From Symbiodinium natans (taxonomy: Eukaryota; Sar; Dinophyceae; Suessiales; Symbiodiniaceae): a DNA stretch of 64,000 nt. Made by a program: the position numbers and the translations under genes. Location of the stretch: NCBI GenBank assembly GCA_905221605.1, contig CAJNDS010000358.1, positions 282,501-346,500 of the forward strand, given 5' to 3'. Each line of letters opens with the position of its first letter. Within the stretch, counting starts at the first letter, position 1. The notes below the pieces were generated by a model. That model was not told the origin of the DNA. It did no database searches and saw nothing but the letters and a program-made list of their open reading frames with translations. Below are positions 7,601-16,878 of the stretch, piece by piece.

Positions 7601-10010
7601 TGCATATCTCCTGGACAACTGCCCTAGTGTAAAATCACTTGGTGAGTTGGTAGAGACAAAGTCTATGCCGTTTGTATGGTTGCCAGGAAAGCTTCCGATG
7701 TTCCTGTCGAGTGTCGAACACGTTCAGGTCATTGAAGAATCCGCCATATGTGCCGATAGAGTTGAGGGAAATGTTCCAATCTTCAGGGAACAGGTCAGAT
7801 TCGTCTCGCCTTCCACTGTTGCGATGCCTGGCTTCATGAGCGATGCTAGAAAGGCAAAGCCTCTTGCACGCACTACCATAGAGCCTTCACGGCACACCAC
7901 GTATCGACCCTCGCCGCATATCACGGAGGAGTCTACCTTGCTTGAGTTGTTGCAGGATCCAGGGGTGCCGTCAAAGACCGCCTCCGGGTCTAGAGATCCT
8001 CCACCTGACTCTGATGACGAGCTGAAGTCTAGGGCAAAGTCCTCTTCAGCAAGAAAGCCAAAGGCTAAACCAAGTCCAAAGGACAAGGTCAAAGGTGCAA
8101 AAGCTCCTAAACCTGCTGAAGCAGCGAAGGCTCCGGAACCTCCTGCTCCAGTAGAACCCGAGGTCCCGCCACCTCCACTTCCTCCACCTGCCATTCCGCC
8201 AGGTTCTGGGTCGGACTCAGGAGAGGACGTAACATCAGAACGTCAGAAGCAACTCATCAAGGAGGCCTCTTCAATGGCACACAAGTTGACGCATATCCCT
8301 AAGAATCCCTACTGTGAGATATGTCAGCGAAGCCGCATGTATCGACAAAGAGTCACCAAGAAGCGTGCAGAGCCTCTCGAAGACAGAGGTGACTTGCCTC
8401 CTGCTGAACAGTTTGGCGAGAGGATTGCAACAGACTATATAATCCCTTCGAAGCGTGAGCATGCAGTCCATGTCATCAGGGATGAATATAGTGGTGCACT
8501 GCGAGCTTTTGTCTGTGCGCGCACAGCTGAGAGAGCAGCTCAGAACCTCCTTACCTTTGTAGGCGCCCGATACAAGCACCTCCCGAACGTGTTGTGTAAG
8601 GCTGATGATGCAAAGGAGTTAATAGCTGCCGTCTCACAAATAGGATGGGTGCATGAAGCGACCCTAGAAAACAGATTTCCACACAACGCCCAACTTGAGA
8701 GAGAGATAAGAACTCTCGAGGAATCGACTCGCGCGGTGCATTTGGCTGCTGGGTTCCATGTGGTTCCAGATCTGTGGCATGTGTCCGTGCAGTTTGCCGC
8801 GCAGACTTTGACAGTTGTACCGTGGCAGGGCAAAGACAAGTCGCGTTTCGAGGTTGCAACTGGTTCCCCATTCGAAGGCCCAAGGCTTCCCTTGGGACAG
8901 TTGGTGCATTACAGGATCCATGACCCCAGCCGCAGGCATAAGTTCGAAGCTACAACTGCTCCCGGACTATTTGCAGGTTGGAGGTTTGAGCACGGATTTG
9001 TGTATCGTGACGTGATCTGGGTGCTAGACTATGAAGCCGTCAAGTCCAAGTCGATTGGGTATAGGGACATGATCCCCGTGCCATATGCGGAAGTGCATGT
9101 CCCAGAGACTGAGACCTTCCCGCTAAAGGCCGCGGCGGATCTTGCTCTTCGCGAGTTCCAGGATCCCAAACTTGAGGCTATCACAGCGCTGGACATACCA
9201 TTCAGCTCACTGTCCCCTGCTGATCCTCCTCGAAGGCGCGCAGAGTACATTACGCTTGAACGCATTCTTAAGTTCGGTGCCACACCAGGATGCAAAGCGT
9301 GCACTTTCGATTCCGTGAAGCATAGTCCTAAATGCCGAGCAAGATTCGATGCCCTGATAAAGGCTGATAGGATTGCGTTGACGTCCAAGCCCCCTGAGCC
9401 AGTTCCTCCAGCTGAGCTCCCCGAAGGCGTTGGTCTCCACCCTTCGAGTGAGCCCGCTGTAGAAGGTCTTGTTGCGAAGGTCGAGCTCGGTGTGACGCAA
9501 GTCTTTGTCGATGTCAACAGGGAAAGAGTCCGCCAAAGAAAGGTGCAAACGCTCATAGGCAAGGATGTGTTGTTCGAATATGCGTGTGGCGACAGTTCAG
9601 AGCTTTCGCAAGCTGCGTCCGAAATTGGCATCAACAGTATCCGCTTATGCCGAAGCATGATTGATTTGTCCAACGAAGAACATGTCAAACAAGTTCAAGG
9701 TCAGGTCGAAGCATCGCCAGGTTGTGATGTGTGGCTCTCATTGCCGTGCACCGAGTTCAGTCCGTGGCAGAACATGAACGTCCATAGGCATGGGGCGAAG
9801 TACGAAAGGGTCTTCGGAATCGCCAAGAGAAGAGCAAGCTTATGTTCTTGTATGCCCGCAAGGTACTCGCAACTGCCATCGCAAATCATGGAAGGATCGC
9901 AGTCGAGTGGCCCAAAGGGTCCGGCTGGTGGGATCTCCCTGAATGGAAAGAATTTCAGGATGAACATGGTCTACACAAAGTGTCTTTTGATGGCTGCATG
10001 GCTGGAGTGA
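4656..10010 (+). CDS. Copia Gag-protease-integrase polyprotein with methyltransferase-like end
   Basis: The start is ATG 4656 in a good context (CACCATGG); the frame is open from 4644. Order of features: a His-rich HLHQ region (about 4990-5080); a long Gln/Ala coiled coil (about 5100-5500); an acidic patch (about 5950-6030); a capsid-like region (6060-6740); a Lys/Gly-rich linker; a CCCH zinc finger (7047-7103, C-x8-C-x5-C-x3-H) where most Copia Gags have a CCHC knuckle; an aspartic protease motif DSGA (7422-7433); an integrase HHCC finger (His 8280 and 8292, Cys 8313 and 8322); integrase Asp 8433, Asp 8604, Glu 8697. The last part resembles a C5-cytosine methyltransferase: EYACGDSSELS (motif I-like, from 9576) and LPCTEFSPW (PC motif, Cys 9747-9749). 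True coding probably leaves this frame near 9805; the tail to 10010 is out-of-frame sequence. Confidence 0.9.
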   Translation: MAMSPETTDSSLQVSTSSTPPTQQARALSAVRAQEARVGESSGDSTPVRAVSTGRGRSSQPYALASSRNRSSSARMQALLPPPAYACEVASPAPASQPVSLAPGDGTTAPDVHLHQHVQRIAPELHLHQSRQELHLHGVDSRTHSQAVAAAQLAQAQAQNIQQDAQVFAQNVQHEAQAYVQVAKSEAQAYVQSAVTSAQHEAMQHAQEYAERVRAEAERQVQSVSEQAGQHLAQANETIASLQARNRELEEQQEEMMQRIAMIQAEMQSIKAQQQSQADTSHLHAERVPQASRAQDQNGTEISEALKALAASVGETMKELREIVSPKASKPKSKAKGSGLRNGTPSPKHKSPKVSAAQGQRSAGVAAAPVPNRFGCFCAPRLPVFTGVGLPAPSRSKKGSSSDNPFNVFSTPKPPSVVHPPDPPMHYDIGSEHEEGEEEEEREDDPIIDVTDAPGEEEVDYEQDTYHNKDLRDLKIPALPSTAAGYRAWRNGVLTSFSSIDKSGNARILRWLQVALDPAIGDRQMRNLQVTSDGLPRLDAFLAAQLTDPKHLKGDYGVAAQAFTERAHALGVQPSGRALLAMLSRRFRVDRIRGATVSQQTLLAIQLEGFSQQQLQAFREKVEFCLNGFSPEAWPAESTLFSWLYSKLKHCRLLSRAVDKIKDSNPGSNKRTFAWLWSQLVELLDELREEANEESIRDTLIKPKAKAAPAPKKEERSRDKPDKPTPANPAPPAKTKGSGKDGKDKDGKGKGGKGSGKGADSQKTPNKPKAKSGGKGQGSKAEGKAPSKGNAPKATVPCLFFPKGTCNRGENCPFSHETSPGNKAPGSKTTGASATAKSSAAAVALLLPTTARGASVDGSSTPSKTTFWKRSGLSRFFQFVSGWFTVFSNICAPACPATVTPLLVASQHQHPQQGWFYHEWIADSGAGRSLESREALNEQGIPEDAYAHMAEQAPTVSFSTGNGVVDSGLMLGFEGSILGNNSAYLLDNCPSVKSLGELVETKSMPFVWLPGKLPMFLSSVEHVQVIEESAICADRVEGNVPIFREQVRFVSPSTVAMPGFMSDARKAKPLARTTIEPSRHTTYRPSPHITEESTLLELLQDPGVPSKTASGSRDPPPDSDDELKSRAKSSSARKPKAKPSPKDKVKGAKAPKPAEAAKAPEPPAPVEPEVPPPPLPPPAIPPGSGSDSGEDVTSERQKQLIKEASSMAHKLTHIPKNPYCEICQRSRMYRQRVTKKRAEPLEDRGDLPPAEQFGERIATDYIIPSKREHAVHVIRDEYSGALRAFVCARTAERAAQNLLTFVGARYKHLPNVLCKADDAKELIAAVSQIGWVHEATLENRFPHNAQLEREIRTLEESTRAVHLAAGFHVVPDLWHVSVQFAAQTLTVVPWQGKDKSRFEVATGSPFEGPRLPLGQLVHYRIHDPSRRHKFEATTAPGLFAGWRFEHGFVYRDVIWVLDYEAVKSKSIGYRDMIPVPYAEVHVPETETFPLKAAADLALREFQDPKLEAITALDIPFSSLSPADPPRRRAEYITLERILKFGATPGCKACTFDSVKHSPKCRARFDALIKADRIALTSKPPEPVPPAELPEGVGLHPSSEPAVEGLVAKVELGVTQVFVDVNRERVRQRKVQTLIGKDVLFEYACGDSSELSQAASEIGINSIRLCRSMIDLSNEEHVKQVQGQVEASPGCDVWLSLPCTEFSPWQNMNVHRHGAKYERVFGIAKRRASLCSCMPARYSQLPSQIMEGSQSSGPKGPAGGISLNGKNFRMNMVYTKCLLMAAWLE
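9800..9841 (+). other. Frame change inside Copia pol
   Basis: The upstream frame (HGAKYER) continues sensibly in the -1 frame as LRNRQEKSKLMFLY, and the two frames overlap from about 9800 to 10010. AAAGGGT at 9805-9811 is not in the phase of a canonical slippery heptamer. A one-base deletion, a sequencing error or programmed -1 frameshifting are all possible. Confidence 0.7.
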
Positions 10011-12571
10011 AGGGCCGAGAGCATCCAATCCGCAAGCCCTGGAGCGTAGCCACTAATGATCTGCGACTTGTTCAATTTCTTGGACAACTGCAATGTGACG
10101 GTAGCCACCAGCACGAGGCCGCCGAAGGCTCACAAACAAAGCAGACTGAAGCATACCCACGAGAGCTCGCTCACAACATCGTCGAAGCGTGGTATCCGCA
10201 ACGCTACCATCGCCACATCCCCTCCATGGTCACGAAGAACTTAACAAAGCGGGAATGGAAAGCAGACCCGCGCGGAGTTGCAGCCGTGAAGAAGGAGGCA
10301 GAAGGGTTACGTTCTAACGGAACGTGGGATGATTTGACAGTCTGTCTTTTGTCTTCCTTGCGTGCCGATGCAAAACGGCAAAACCGTAAACTCAAAATTG
10401 CAGAGCTTCTCACATTATGTGGGATAAAACATTTCGAACTCCCTGAGCATGAACACAAGTTCAAAGGGAGAATCGTGTACAGGGGGGACTGCATTTTTGA
10501 CCAGTTCGGAAACCATGTTCTTTTTGAAGACGTGGCTACCACACCAACTTCCTTGGTTGCCCTTAACATCGCATTGTTTTTCGGCTGCCAAGATGGAAAC
10601 GCAGTGAGCCTTGCAGATGCCATTCAGGCATTTCTTCAAGCTGACCTCGCTGAGGCAGGAGAGCCCGACACATGGGTTATCCTCCCCGAGGAGCTGTGGT
10701 TGGACACATGGCACAAAGCGTACCCATCAGGGTCGAAGTTGGTGGTAAGGTTGAAGCGAAGCTTATATGGCCATCCGCTTGCTGGCAAACTATGGCAGAA
10801 ACACCTAGCCTCTGTTCTCACTTCCTTTGGTGGCATTGAGATGGATTTGTTTCCTTCAAACTTCATCTTTCAAATGGGTTCCCATACCCTGCTACTTAAC
10901 GTGTATGTAGATGACCTAACGTTGTCGGGAGCAAAGCATCTTCATGCACAGTTTTGGAAAAGGCTGAGAGCGCATATCAAGCTGGAAGACGAATGTTACA
11001 TCGAAGCCTCGAATGCACGGATCCTTGGCAGAGGTCACCGAATCCAACGAGGCAGTGACTTCACAACTCTTGTGCTTGATATGTCTGCTTTCGCAGAGCA
11101 GGTCGTCGAGGCGTACTGCGAGCTTGCTGATGTCCCAAAGGCAAAGCTCCGTAACGTCACAACCCCAAGTTTGTCCGAGGCGTTAATGTCAGATGAGGAC
11201 CTGCAGCAACCCGGCACACTGAGCCATGTAGCTGCAAAGGTACTTATGAAAGCACTTTGGCTGGGTCGGTTGGCTCGCCCTGATCTGTGTTTCATAATCG
11301 GTCGGTTAGCGTCACGAGTGGCCGCGTGGACTAAATGGGAAGACAAGCAGTTACTTCGCCTGATTTCGTATCTTCACGGTACAACAGGCTTATGTTTAGC
11401 TGCTACTGTGAACCATCACGAAGCTCCCCAGATCCACATCTTCACTGACAGTGATTTCGCCTCTTGTCCGCATAGTGCAAAATCGACGAGCGGGATCTAC
11501 ATGACTATAGGGTCAACAGATTTCCGCTTTCCGCTGTGGTGGGCATCTAAGAAACAGACGAGTGTTGCAAGAAGCACTCCCGAGGCTGAGGCCATAGCAA
11601 TGGCTTCCGCCATGTTTGGTGAGGCTTTGAACATTCAGGTCATGATGGAGCATCTCCTCGGTCGTGCTATCGACGTCGTATTCCATCAAGACAACGAGAC
11701 CTTGCTCAAAGTCCTGGCTACAGGCTATTCGGCGAAGCTGAGACACTGCAATCGAGTCCACAGGGTCAACGTTGCATCAATGTCTGAACAGCTAGAGTCG
11801 CCACAAGTCACTGCCGTGTACTGCAAGAGCGAATCTCAGATAGCTAATGGCCTAACAAAAGTCATTCCACCTGCAGAATGGCCACATACTCTCGCACAGT
11901 TTGGCTTGACAGCATCCAGCGATGGACCCCACCTGGAAACTGCCGTCGCCGCACTTGCAGAGGCAAATCTTGCCGCAGAAGTCTTCGCAGGCAGTTGCCC
12001 AAAGGTCCCGACTTGTCAGCATCTGGTGCAGCTACTGACGCTGTTACCTCATGGTCCTGATAAGAGGGGGGCACCGGGGCACGACTCGCATGTATTTTCT
12101 GCGGGCGCATTTGTCTTAGGAGGAGTGTTTGGCCTGCAGACAAACACACACAAATTTCAATATGCAACGGCGTTGATATGTCGATTCTTTCGACGTTATA
12201 TGCCATCACACAAGTTCTCAAGCATAATCGTGCAGCAAGGTGTAGTCGCGGGGCTCCACCGAGACTCCAACAATGCAGAAGGCTCAAAGAACCTCCTTGT
12301 AGCGTTAAATCCAACAAGTGGACCCATATTGTGGGTAGAAGATGAGGAAGGGACTGTCCAATGTCCAAACGACGACAGCCTATGGGGTCACATGTTGTGT
12401 AACCCTGCACTCTTCAATCCCAGAGCACGCCACTGCACAGTCCTGACAGGATGTGAGGCTTCAGAACGAATCGTTGCCATAGCATTCCTGATCAGAAATG
12501 CCGAGCGCTTGAGTCCTTCAGACCGCGCAACACTACTGAGCGCAGGTTTCAACCTGCCCTCAATCTGCTAG
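9842..12571 (+). CDS. Copia Pol: reverse transcriptase, RNase H and C-terminal 2OG-oxygenase-like domain
   Basis: ATG 9842 is only the first Met; coding likely enters from about 9812. Residues 1-100 continue the methyltransferase-like domain (VEWP at 9902-9913 matches the ENV-type Glu motif; then DGCMAG and KPW). Reverse transcriptase follows with SLADAIQAFLQAD and the catalytic YVDD at residues 355-358 (10904-10915). RNase H has FTDSDFA (residues 534-540), an ARSTPEAEA motif and QDNE. The last 190 residues look like an Fe(II)/2-oxoglutarate dioxygenase: LHRDSNN with HxD at residues 806/808, distal His 864, and Arg 876 about 12 residues on. Stop TAG 12569-12571. Such an oxygenase tail is not part of standard Copia Pol. 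Confidence 0.9.
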   Translation: MFLYARKVLATAIANHGRIAVEWPKGSGWWDLPEWKEFQDEHGLHKVSFDGCMAGVKGREHPIRKPWSVATNDLRLVQFLGQLQCDGSHQHEAAEGSQTKQTEAYPRELAHNIVEAWYPQRYHRHIPSMVTKNLTKREWKADPRGVAAVKKEAEGLRSNGTWDDLTVCLLSSLRADAKRQNRKLKIAELLTLCGIKHFELPEHEHKFKGRIVYRGDCIFDQFGNHVLFEDVATTPTSLVALNIALFFGCQDGNAVSLADAIQAFLQADLAEAGEPDTWVILPEELWLDTWHKAYPSGSKLVVRLKRSLYGHPLAGKLWQKHLASVLTSFGGIEMDLFPSNFIFQMGSHTLLLNVYVDDLTLSGAKHLHAQFWKRLRAHIKLEDECYIEASNARILGRGHRIQRGSDFTTLVLDMSAFAEQVVEAYCELADVPKAKLRNVTTPSLSEALMSDEDLQQPGTLSHVAAKVLMKALWLGRLARPDLCFIIGRLASRVAAWTKWEDKQLLRLISYLHGTTGLCLAATVNHHEAPQIHIFTDSDFASCPHSAKSTSGIYMTIGSTDFRFPLWWASKKQTSVARSTPEAEAIAMASAMFGEALNIQVMMEHLLGRAIDVVFHQDNETLLKVLATGYSAKLRHCNRVHRVNVASMSEQLESPQVTAVYCKSESQIANGLTKVIPPAEWPHTLAQFGLTASSDGPHLETAVAALAEANLAAEVFAGSCPKVPTCQHLVQLLTLLPHGPDKRGAPGHDSHVFSAGAFVLGGVFGLQTNTHKFQYATALICRFFRRYMPSHKFSSIIVQQGVVAGLHRDSNNAEGSKNLLVALNPTSGPILWVEDEEGTVQCPNDDSLWGHMLCNPALFNPRARHCTVLTGCEASERIVAIAFLIRNAERLSPSDRATLLSAGFNLPSIC

Positions 12572-12595
12572 TCCAGTCTCACCGTTCTGTCTCCT

Positions 12596-12604
12596 AAAGG
12601 GGGG
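12596..12604 (+). promoter_or_regulatory. Polypurine tract
   Basis: AAAGGGGGG abuts the 3' LTR, the expected plus-strand primer site. Confidence 0.9.
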
Positions 12605-12760
12605 AGTTAACTAAACTGGCCCCAAACCACCGTTTAGCTGTACATACCAAGTAGGGTTAGGAGAGCAGATTCGGATGACTGATTGTATTTTGGCTCAAGG
12701 AAAATAGGCGTGCCCGTTGTGCGTCTTTCCTTGTCTTAAGTACCTTTGTTGTACTTAACT
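12605..12760 (+). repeat. 3' LTR of the Copia element
   Basis: 156 bp, identical to the 5' LTR as read. Spliced-leader-like motif at 12687-12699. Followed by the target duplication TTTAG at 12761-12765. Confidence 0.96.
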
Positions 12761-13150
12761 TTTAGGGCTTTAGGGCTTGAGGGCTTGAGGGCTTTAGGGC
12801 TTTAGGGCTTGAGGGCTGTAGGGCTTTAGGGCTCTAGGGCTTTAGGGCTTTAGGGCTTTAGGGCTTTAGGGCTTTAGGGCCTTAGGGCTTTAGGGCTTGA
12901 GGGCTGTAGGGCTTTAGGGCTTTAGGGCTTTAGGGCTTCAGGGCTTCAGGGCTTAGGGTTTAGGGTTTAGGGTTTGGGGTTTAGGGTTTGGGGTTTAGGG
13001 TTTAAAGGCGTTAGGGTTTTGCGGTTTAGGGTTTCGGGTTTAGGGTCTTAGAACCCTACGTAACCCTAAACCCCAATTCCTAAACCCTAAACCCCAAACC
13101 CCAAGCCCTAAGCCCTAAACCCTAAACCCACACCCTGAACCCTAAACGTG
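12761..13150. repeat. TTTAGGGC array (right part), then TTTAGGG and CCCTAAA
   Basis: The 8-mer array broken by Copia resumes (12761-12956), passes into TTTAGGG (12957-13050), and flips to CCCTAAA/CCCCAAA (13065-13147) before the next exon candidate. Confidence 0.93.
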
Positions 13151-13167
13151 TTCTCCCAAGCTCCAAG

Positions 13168-13223
13168 GCTGGAGATGGGCATCGTGGCGAGCAGCTTCTG
13201 TGAGGGCCCTGAGCTTCTTTCGG
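13168..13223 (+). CDS. Candidate exon
   Basis: Acceptor CTCCAAG|G, donor TCGG|GTTTAG. Reads LEMGIVASSFCEGPELLS. An upstream acceptor (CCCAAG|C, start 13161) would match the phase of the 1980-2051 exon across the Copia insertion. CCCTAAA lies upstream, TTTAGGG downstream. Confidence 0.45.
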
Positions 13224-13495
13224 GTTTAGGGTTTAGGGTTTAGGGTTTAGGGTTTAGGGTTTAGGGTTTGGGGTTTAGGGTTTAGGGTTTGGGGTTCGGG
13301 CTTCAGGGCTTTGGGCTTAGGTTTCGGGTTCAGCGCTTAGGCTTGAGGATTTCGTGAGGTCTTGTAGGACTTCGGCCTCAAAGTCGGGAACCCTAAGCCC
13401 TAAACCCTGAACTCGAAACCCCAAACCCTAAAGCCTAAACCCTAAACCCTAAACCCTATACCCTACACCCTAAACCCTAAACCCTAAACTCTAAG
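13224..13495. repeat. TTTAGGG array then CCCTAAA array
   Basis: G-rich units at 13224-13300 and C-rich units at 13385-13495 surround a short unique spacer. Confidence 0.85.
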
Positions 13496-13518
13496 CAGAA
13501 GAAGCAAAGGCCAAGGCG

Positions 13519-13845
13519 ATGGTCCAATCAGAGAAGGTGCTTCTACTCGCCAAAGCTCAACGAGACTCCTGCAAGACACAACTACAACTCGCGACCCACA
13601 CAGTCGCCGAGGCAAGAAGAGCAGAGAAACAAAGAAGCAAGGCAAAGCCCAAGGACAGAAAGCAAGACACAAAAACACACAAGAAGGACAAAAGAAGGGA
13701 GAAGGCACACCCAAAAAAGGCACAAAAAAGGGACCACGCGCAGGAAGCACCGCCACCAACGATGGTGACGAAAGAGAGATGGAAGGAGCCATCCGCGACC
13801 TGCTTGACGATGATGACAGGCGAGGGTTTAGGGTTTAGGGTTTAG
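13519..13845 (+). CDS. Hypothetical Lys/Arg-rich ORF
   Basis: 108-codon ORF from ATG 13519. It is very basic with Lys-, Gln- and Ala-rich composition, possibly helical (EARRAEKQRSKAKPKD). Its last codons read into a TTTAGGG array, so the real end is probably a donor near 13820. No family recognised. Could also be a low-complexity exon. Confidence 0.3.
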   Translation: MVQSEKVLLLAKAQRDSCKTQLQLATHTVAEARRAEKQRSKAKPKDRKQDTKTHKKDKRREKAHPKKAQKRDHAQEAPPPTMVTKERWKEPSATCLTMMTGEGLGFRV

Positions 13846-13868
13846 GGTTTAGGGTTTAGGGTTTCGAA

Positions 13869-16800
13869 GTATCTAGGAGTTCATCGTGTAGGAACGTGTA
13901 AGAGTGGACACATGGCGTTCCATTGCACCAAGACAGCGGATAAACCACACGAGCAGCTGCGTCACGGTTGCAAAGTGCCTTGATTGCAGTGTAAGAAACG
14001 CAACAACTAAGGCCCGGATCGACGAATGAGGTCGAGCTCGCAGACTGCCACGCGGCATCAGTAGATTTGCAAATGATGACTACATTTCACGTGGATGGGA
14101 TATCCGCATGCGAGTCAAAAATGTCAGCACGACTCTCATGCCGCCGAGACCAAAGATTCAGCGACGACGTTCTCTTCTGTCACTATATAACTATAAGCTG
14201 ACACCAGGTTTCAGTCGAAGAGTAACGTTAGGCTCAAGCTGACCCCTGCAGTTGAACTCACCTCTCAACGTATCAGTTGACCGTGGCCTCCATGCAGCAT
14301 CCAGGCGAGAAATCAAAAAGAAAGCCTCCTCTCGGTTGTCCACACTGTAGAGTTGAGGGTGTAAGACTTACAGGGACTTGCCTTTTAGCTACAACTCTGC
14401 AGCTGCTTCACTTGGAGGTGAATGCATGTGTGATATTCTTTGGCTCGACAACAGCTCGAACAAAACAATCGCTCCGCAGTGTTTGCTCGAGTCAACTATA
14501 AATTCCAAAAGAAAGCATCAGCTTCCTAGAATCACGCGGGAGCGTGCTCCACATGTCGACAACAAACTGAGTCTATCTGAGAAAAGAAAGCTGGTAGAAC
14601 TAGCGTCAGGGTTACATTGGAAATTCTGCCCACGATCTAGACCGCCTGCCGCCGAGGTCACAGTGCGAAGACGTTCGCGCCATGTTCTCACGGACGCTGC
14701 AATTGCGGCTGATGAGCGGAAGACAAATGGAAGTCACAGCCACGAAGCGCCTAGTCATGCACTCATAACACACACTCATGAAACCTGTGAAAATCCGCCC
14801 CCGTTTGCAGGAACCGCGCGGACAAGTCGGAACTCAGCGACGTCTGCAAACATCTACGTTTGGCGGGCGTGCCAAGTCTTGCAGATGTGAAGGGGAAGAA
14901 AGTGCCCCTGTTCAAGAGGTGGTGTGACGTCAATCCGAAAGCGTGCTACACAATCATCCTGAACCAGATGCCAGGACCCTAACGCAATAATAGTTCTCAT
15001 TCTCGAAGATGGCCTCCCCCCCCCCCCCGCCCCGGCCCCCCACTCACCCCCTCAAAACAAAACAGCACAACCGAGGTCGTATGACACAAATCCACGCGAA
15101 CAAGCAGACGAGCGCATGGGCTCGAATCCACACGCTGATCAAGAAGCGTAAGTGTGATGCCCTCAACTCAGAATACGCATGAGCGCGATCTGAAAAGAAT
15201 GCCTTCTGATGCTCAGGTCTGCTGCACCGGGACACTCCGATGTGTCGGCTGATAGCCTCTGAACAGAAACATCACCGCGCTAAAGCGCCCAAAAAACATG
15301 CGATGTGCAATTGCCTACTATACGAAAATCATAAGCAGCTCGCTCAAAACAAATCGCCCAGAGCCCGAGATCCTCTATCCGCTCATGCCTATATAAGACT
15401 GCTCACCGCAAAACTACACAGTACTCTGCAGCGTCTATAGGCAACTGTGTCCCTACAACTTGCCCGCAAATTTTGATGTGTCGATGTTTGCTCGAGCCAA
15501 CTATTGAAAGTTCGAGATTCCCGCCTTCTATACCTCAATCATTCGCTCCAAATGGCGAAATTTTGAAAACGGCAACAGCGGTCGACAAGAAGGGGCAACT
15601 GCAAGCTGAAATCCTGCCAAGACCTGAGCCAACCACCTCAGCCTTGCCCACATGAACCTTTGCGCCTGTAAAACCACGCAGCGTCTTGTCAGGTCACTCG
15701 CCCAAGAATATCGCAGACGGTTCGTGGCCCCACTGAAGCTACGACTGCTAAGCGGAAGAGAAGTTGAAGTCAATGTGGCAACGCGCCTCGTCCTGCACGT
15801 TAAACACGCAGAACCCTTGATTCTGCCAGATTGAGCCCTTGTTCGATTCAGAGGCGCACGTCGCTGAAGCCCCAGCTCACCAGGATCTGCAAGGACTTGC
15901 AACTATCAGGAACACCAAGTCTTGCAGATGCGAATGGAAAGTGCGTGTCCCTCTCTTGCACATGGGGCGACAGCAAGCTGGTACATGCTCATCATGAGCC
16001 AGGCCTCGAGCAAAACGACATCAGTCGATGTTCACAACGGCGTGCGAGTCAAGACGCTGGCACGCGCTGCCTGGCATCAGTTGTTCCTGCCAGCAGACGA
16101 CCAACCAGAAGCACGTCACTCCGAAAACTGGTGGGATCACAAAACAAACAAGCCCCCCGACCTCGCATTGATCGACGAATCCGGACCACCCTTGAGTCCA
16201 AGCGCCGCGTTCTGTGGCTTCATCGAAGCAAACAGGTGCCTAACTTTGGTGCGATGCTCAGCAAATCTCGGAGCATTCGATCGACGACAGCCTGCATGAC
16301 TCTGCATGACCATTCCTTCAAACGACAAGTACTCTGCGTCAGAAGCTGTCCACGCCCGAGAACACTTGAGCGACGGCCGTTGAGAATCACTGGTCAATAA
16401 GGCGACTCTAGCACGCACACACACACACACACCAAAAAGAGGATCAGAAACTCTAGCAACACACCATTCAGCAGCAATTTGGCGATTTTGATGCACGATG
16501 AGATACCCCGCACGCAGAAAGACTAACGAAAAGGTCCATGCTGGCATGAACCAATACTCGCAGACTGAATGTTGACCAAATAGAAACAAACTAAAGCACT
16601 CACGTAATCAAGTCAGCGACCTACCAACTTTATTGGGATGCTGGCATCGCTAGGCCGCACACATAACCAAAAATGCTATACGTAGACGTGAAACGCTGCA
16701 GTAACTGACACGGGATCGACACTCCAAACACAGCAAAACAATATCGGTCAGGCCGGCCAAGCTGAACATTGCTGCTCACTTGCTCGAAATCTATCAGTAG
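13869..16800. other. Repeat-free unique region of unknown nature
   Basis: Almost 3 kb with no telomere-like units. The longest frame is 14378-14890 (170 codons) with no recognised domain. Related segments recur: GTTTGCTCGAG(T/C)CAACTAT near 14481 and 15486, and CAAGTCTTGCAGATG near 14873 and 15918. This suggests two diverged copies of a roughly 1-kb unit. A C-rich run lies at about 15017-15046 and a CA run at 16412-16431. Possibly an old transposon. I cannot assign a gene. Confidence 0.5.
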
Positions 16801-16869
16801 ACCCTAAACCCTAAACCCTAAACCCTAAACCCTAAACCCTAAACCCTAAACCCTAAACCCTAAACCCTA
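16801..16869 (-). repeat. CCCTAAA array
   Basis: About ten near-perfect CCCTAAA units ending 10 bp before an exon acceptor. Confidence 0.95.
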
Positions 16870-16878
16870 CTCCGCAAG

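Larger units (their letters stand above)
2300..12760 (+). mobile_element. Complete Ty1/Copia-type LTR retrotransposon
   Basis: Two 156-bp LTRs, identical by eye, flank 10.15 kb of internal sequence. The LTRs begin AGTTAA and end TTAACT, a perfect 6-bp inverted terminus. A 5-bp target duplication TTTAG lies at 2295-2299 and 12761-12765. A primer site follows the 5' LTR and a polypurine tract precedes the 3' LTR. Domain order protease, integrase, reverse transcriptase, RNase H identifies Copia (Pseudoviridae type). Identical LTRs imply a recent insertion. The only clear lesion is a frame change near 9805, inside an accessory domain. Confidence 0.96.

Noticed and set aside
13484-13792. Minus-strand membrane-like ORF
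   Set aside because: Antisense of a Lys/Glu-rich segment, which always yields Phe/Leu/Ser-rich hydrophobic translations.
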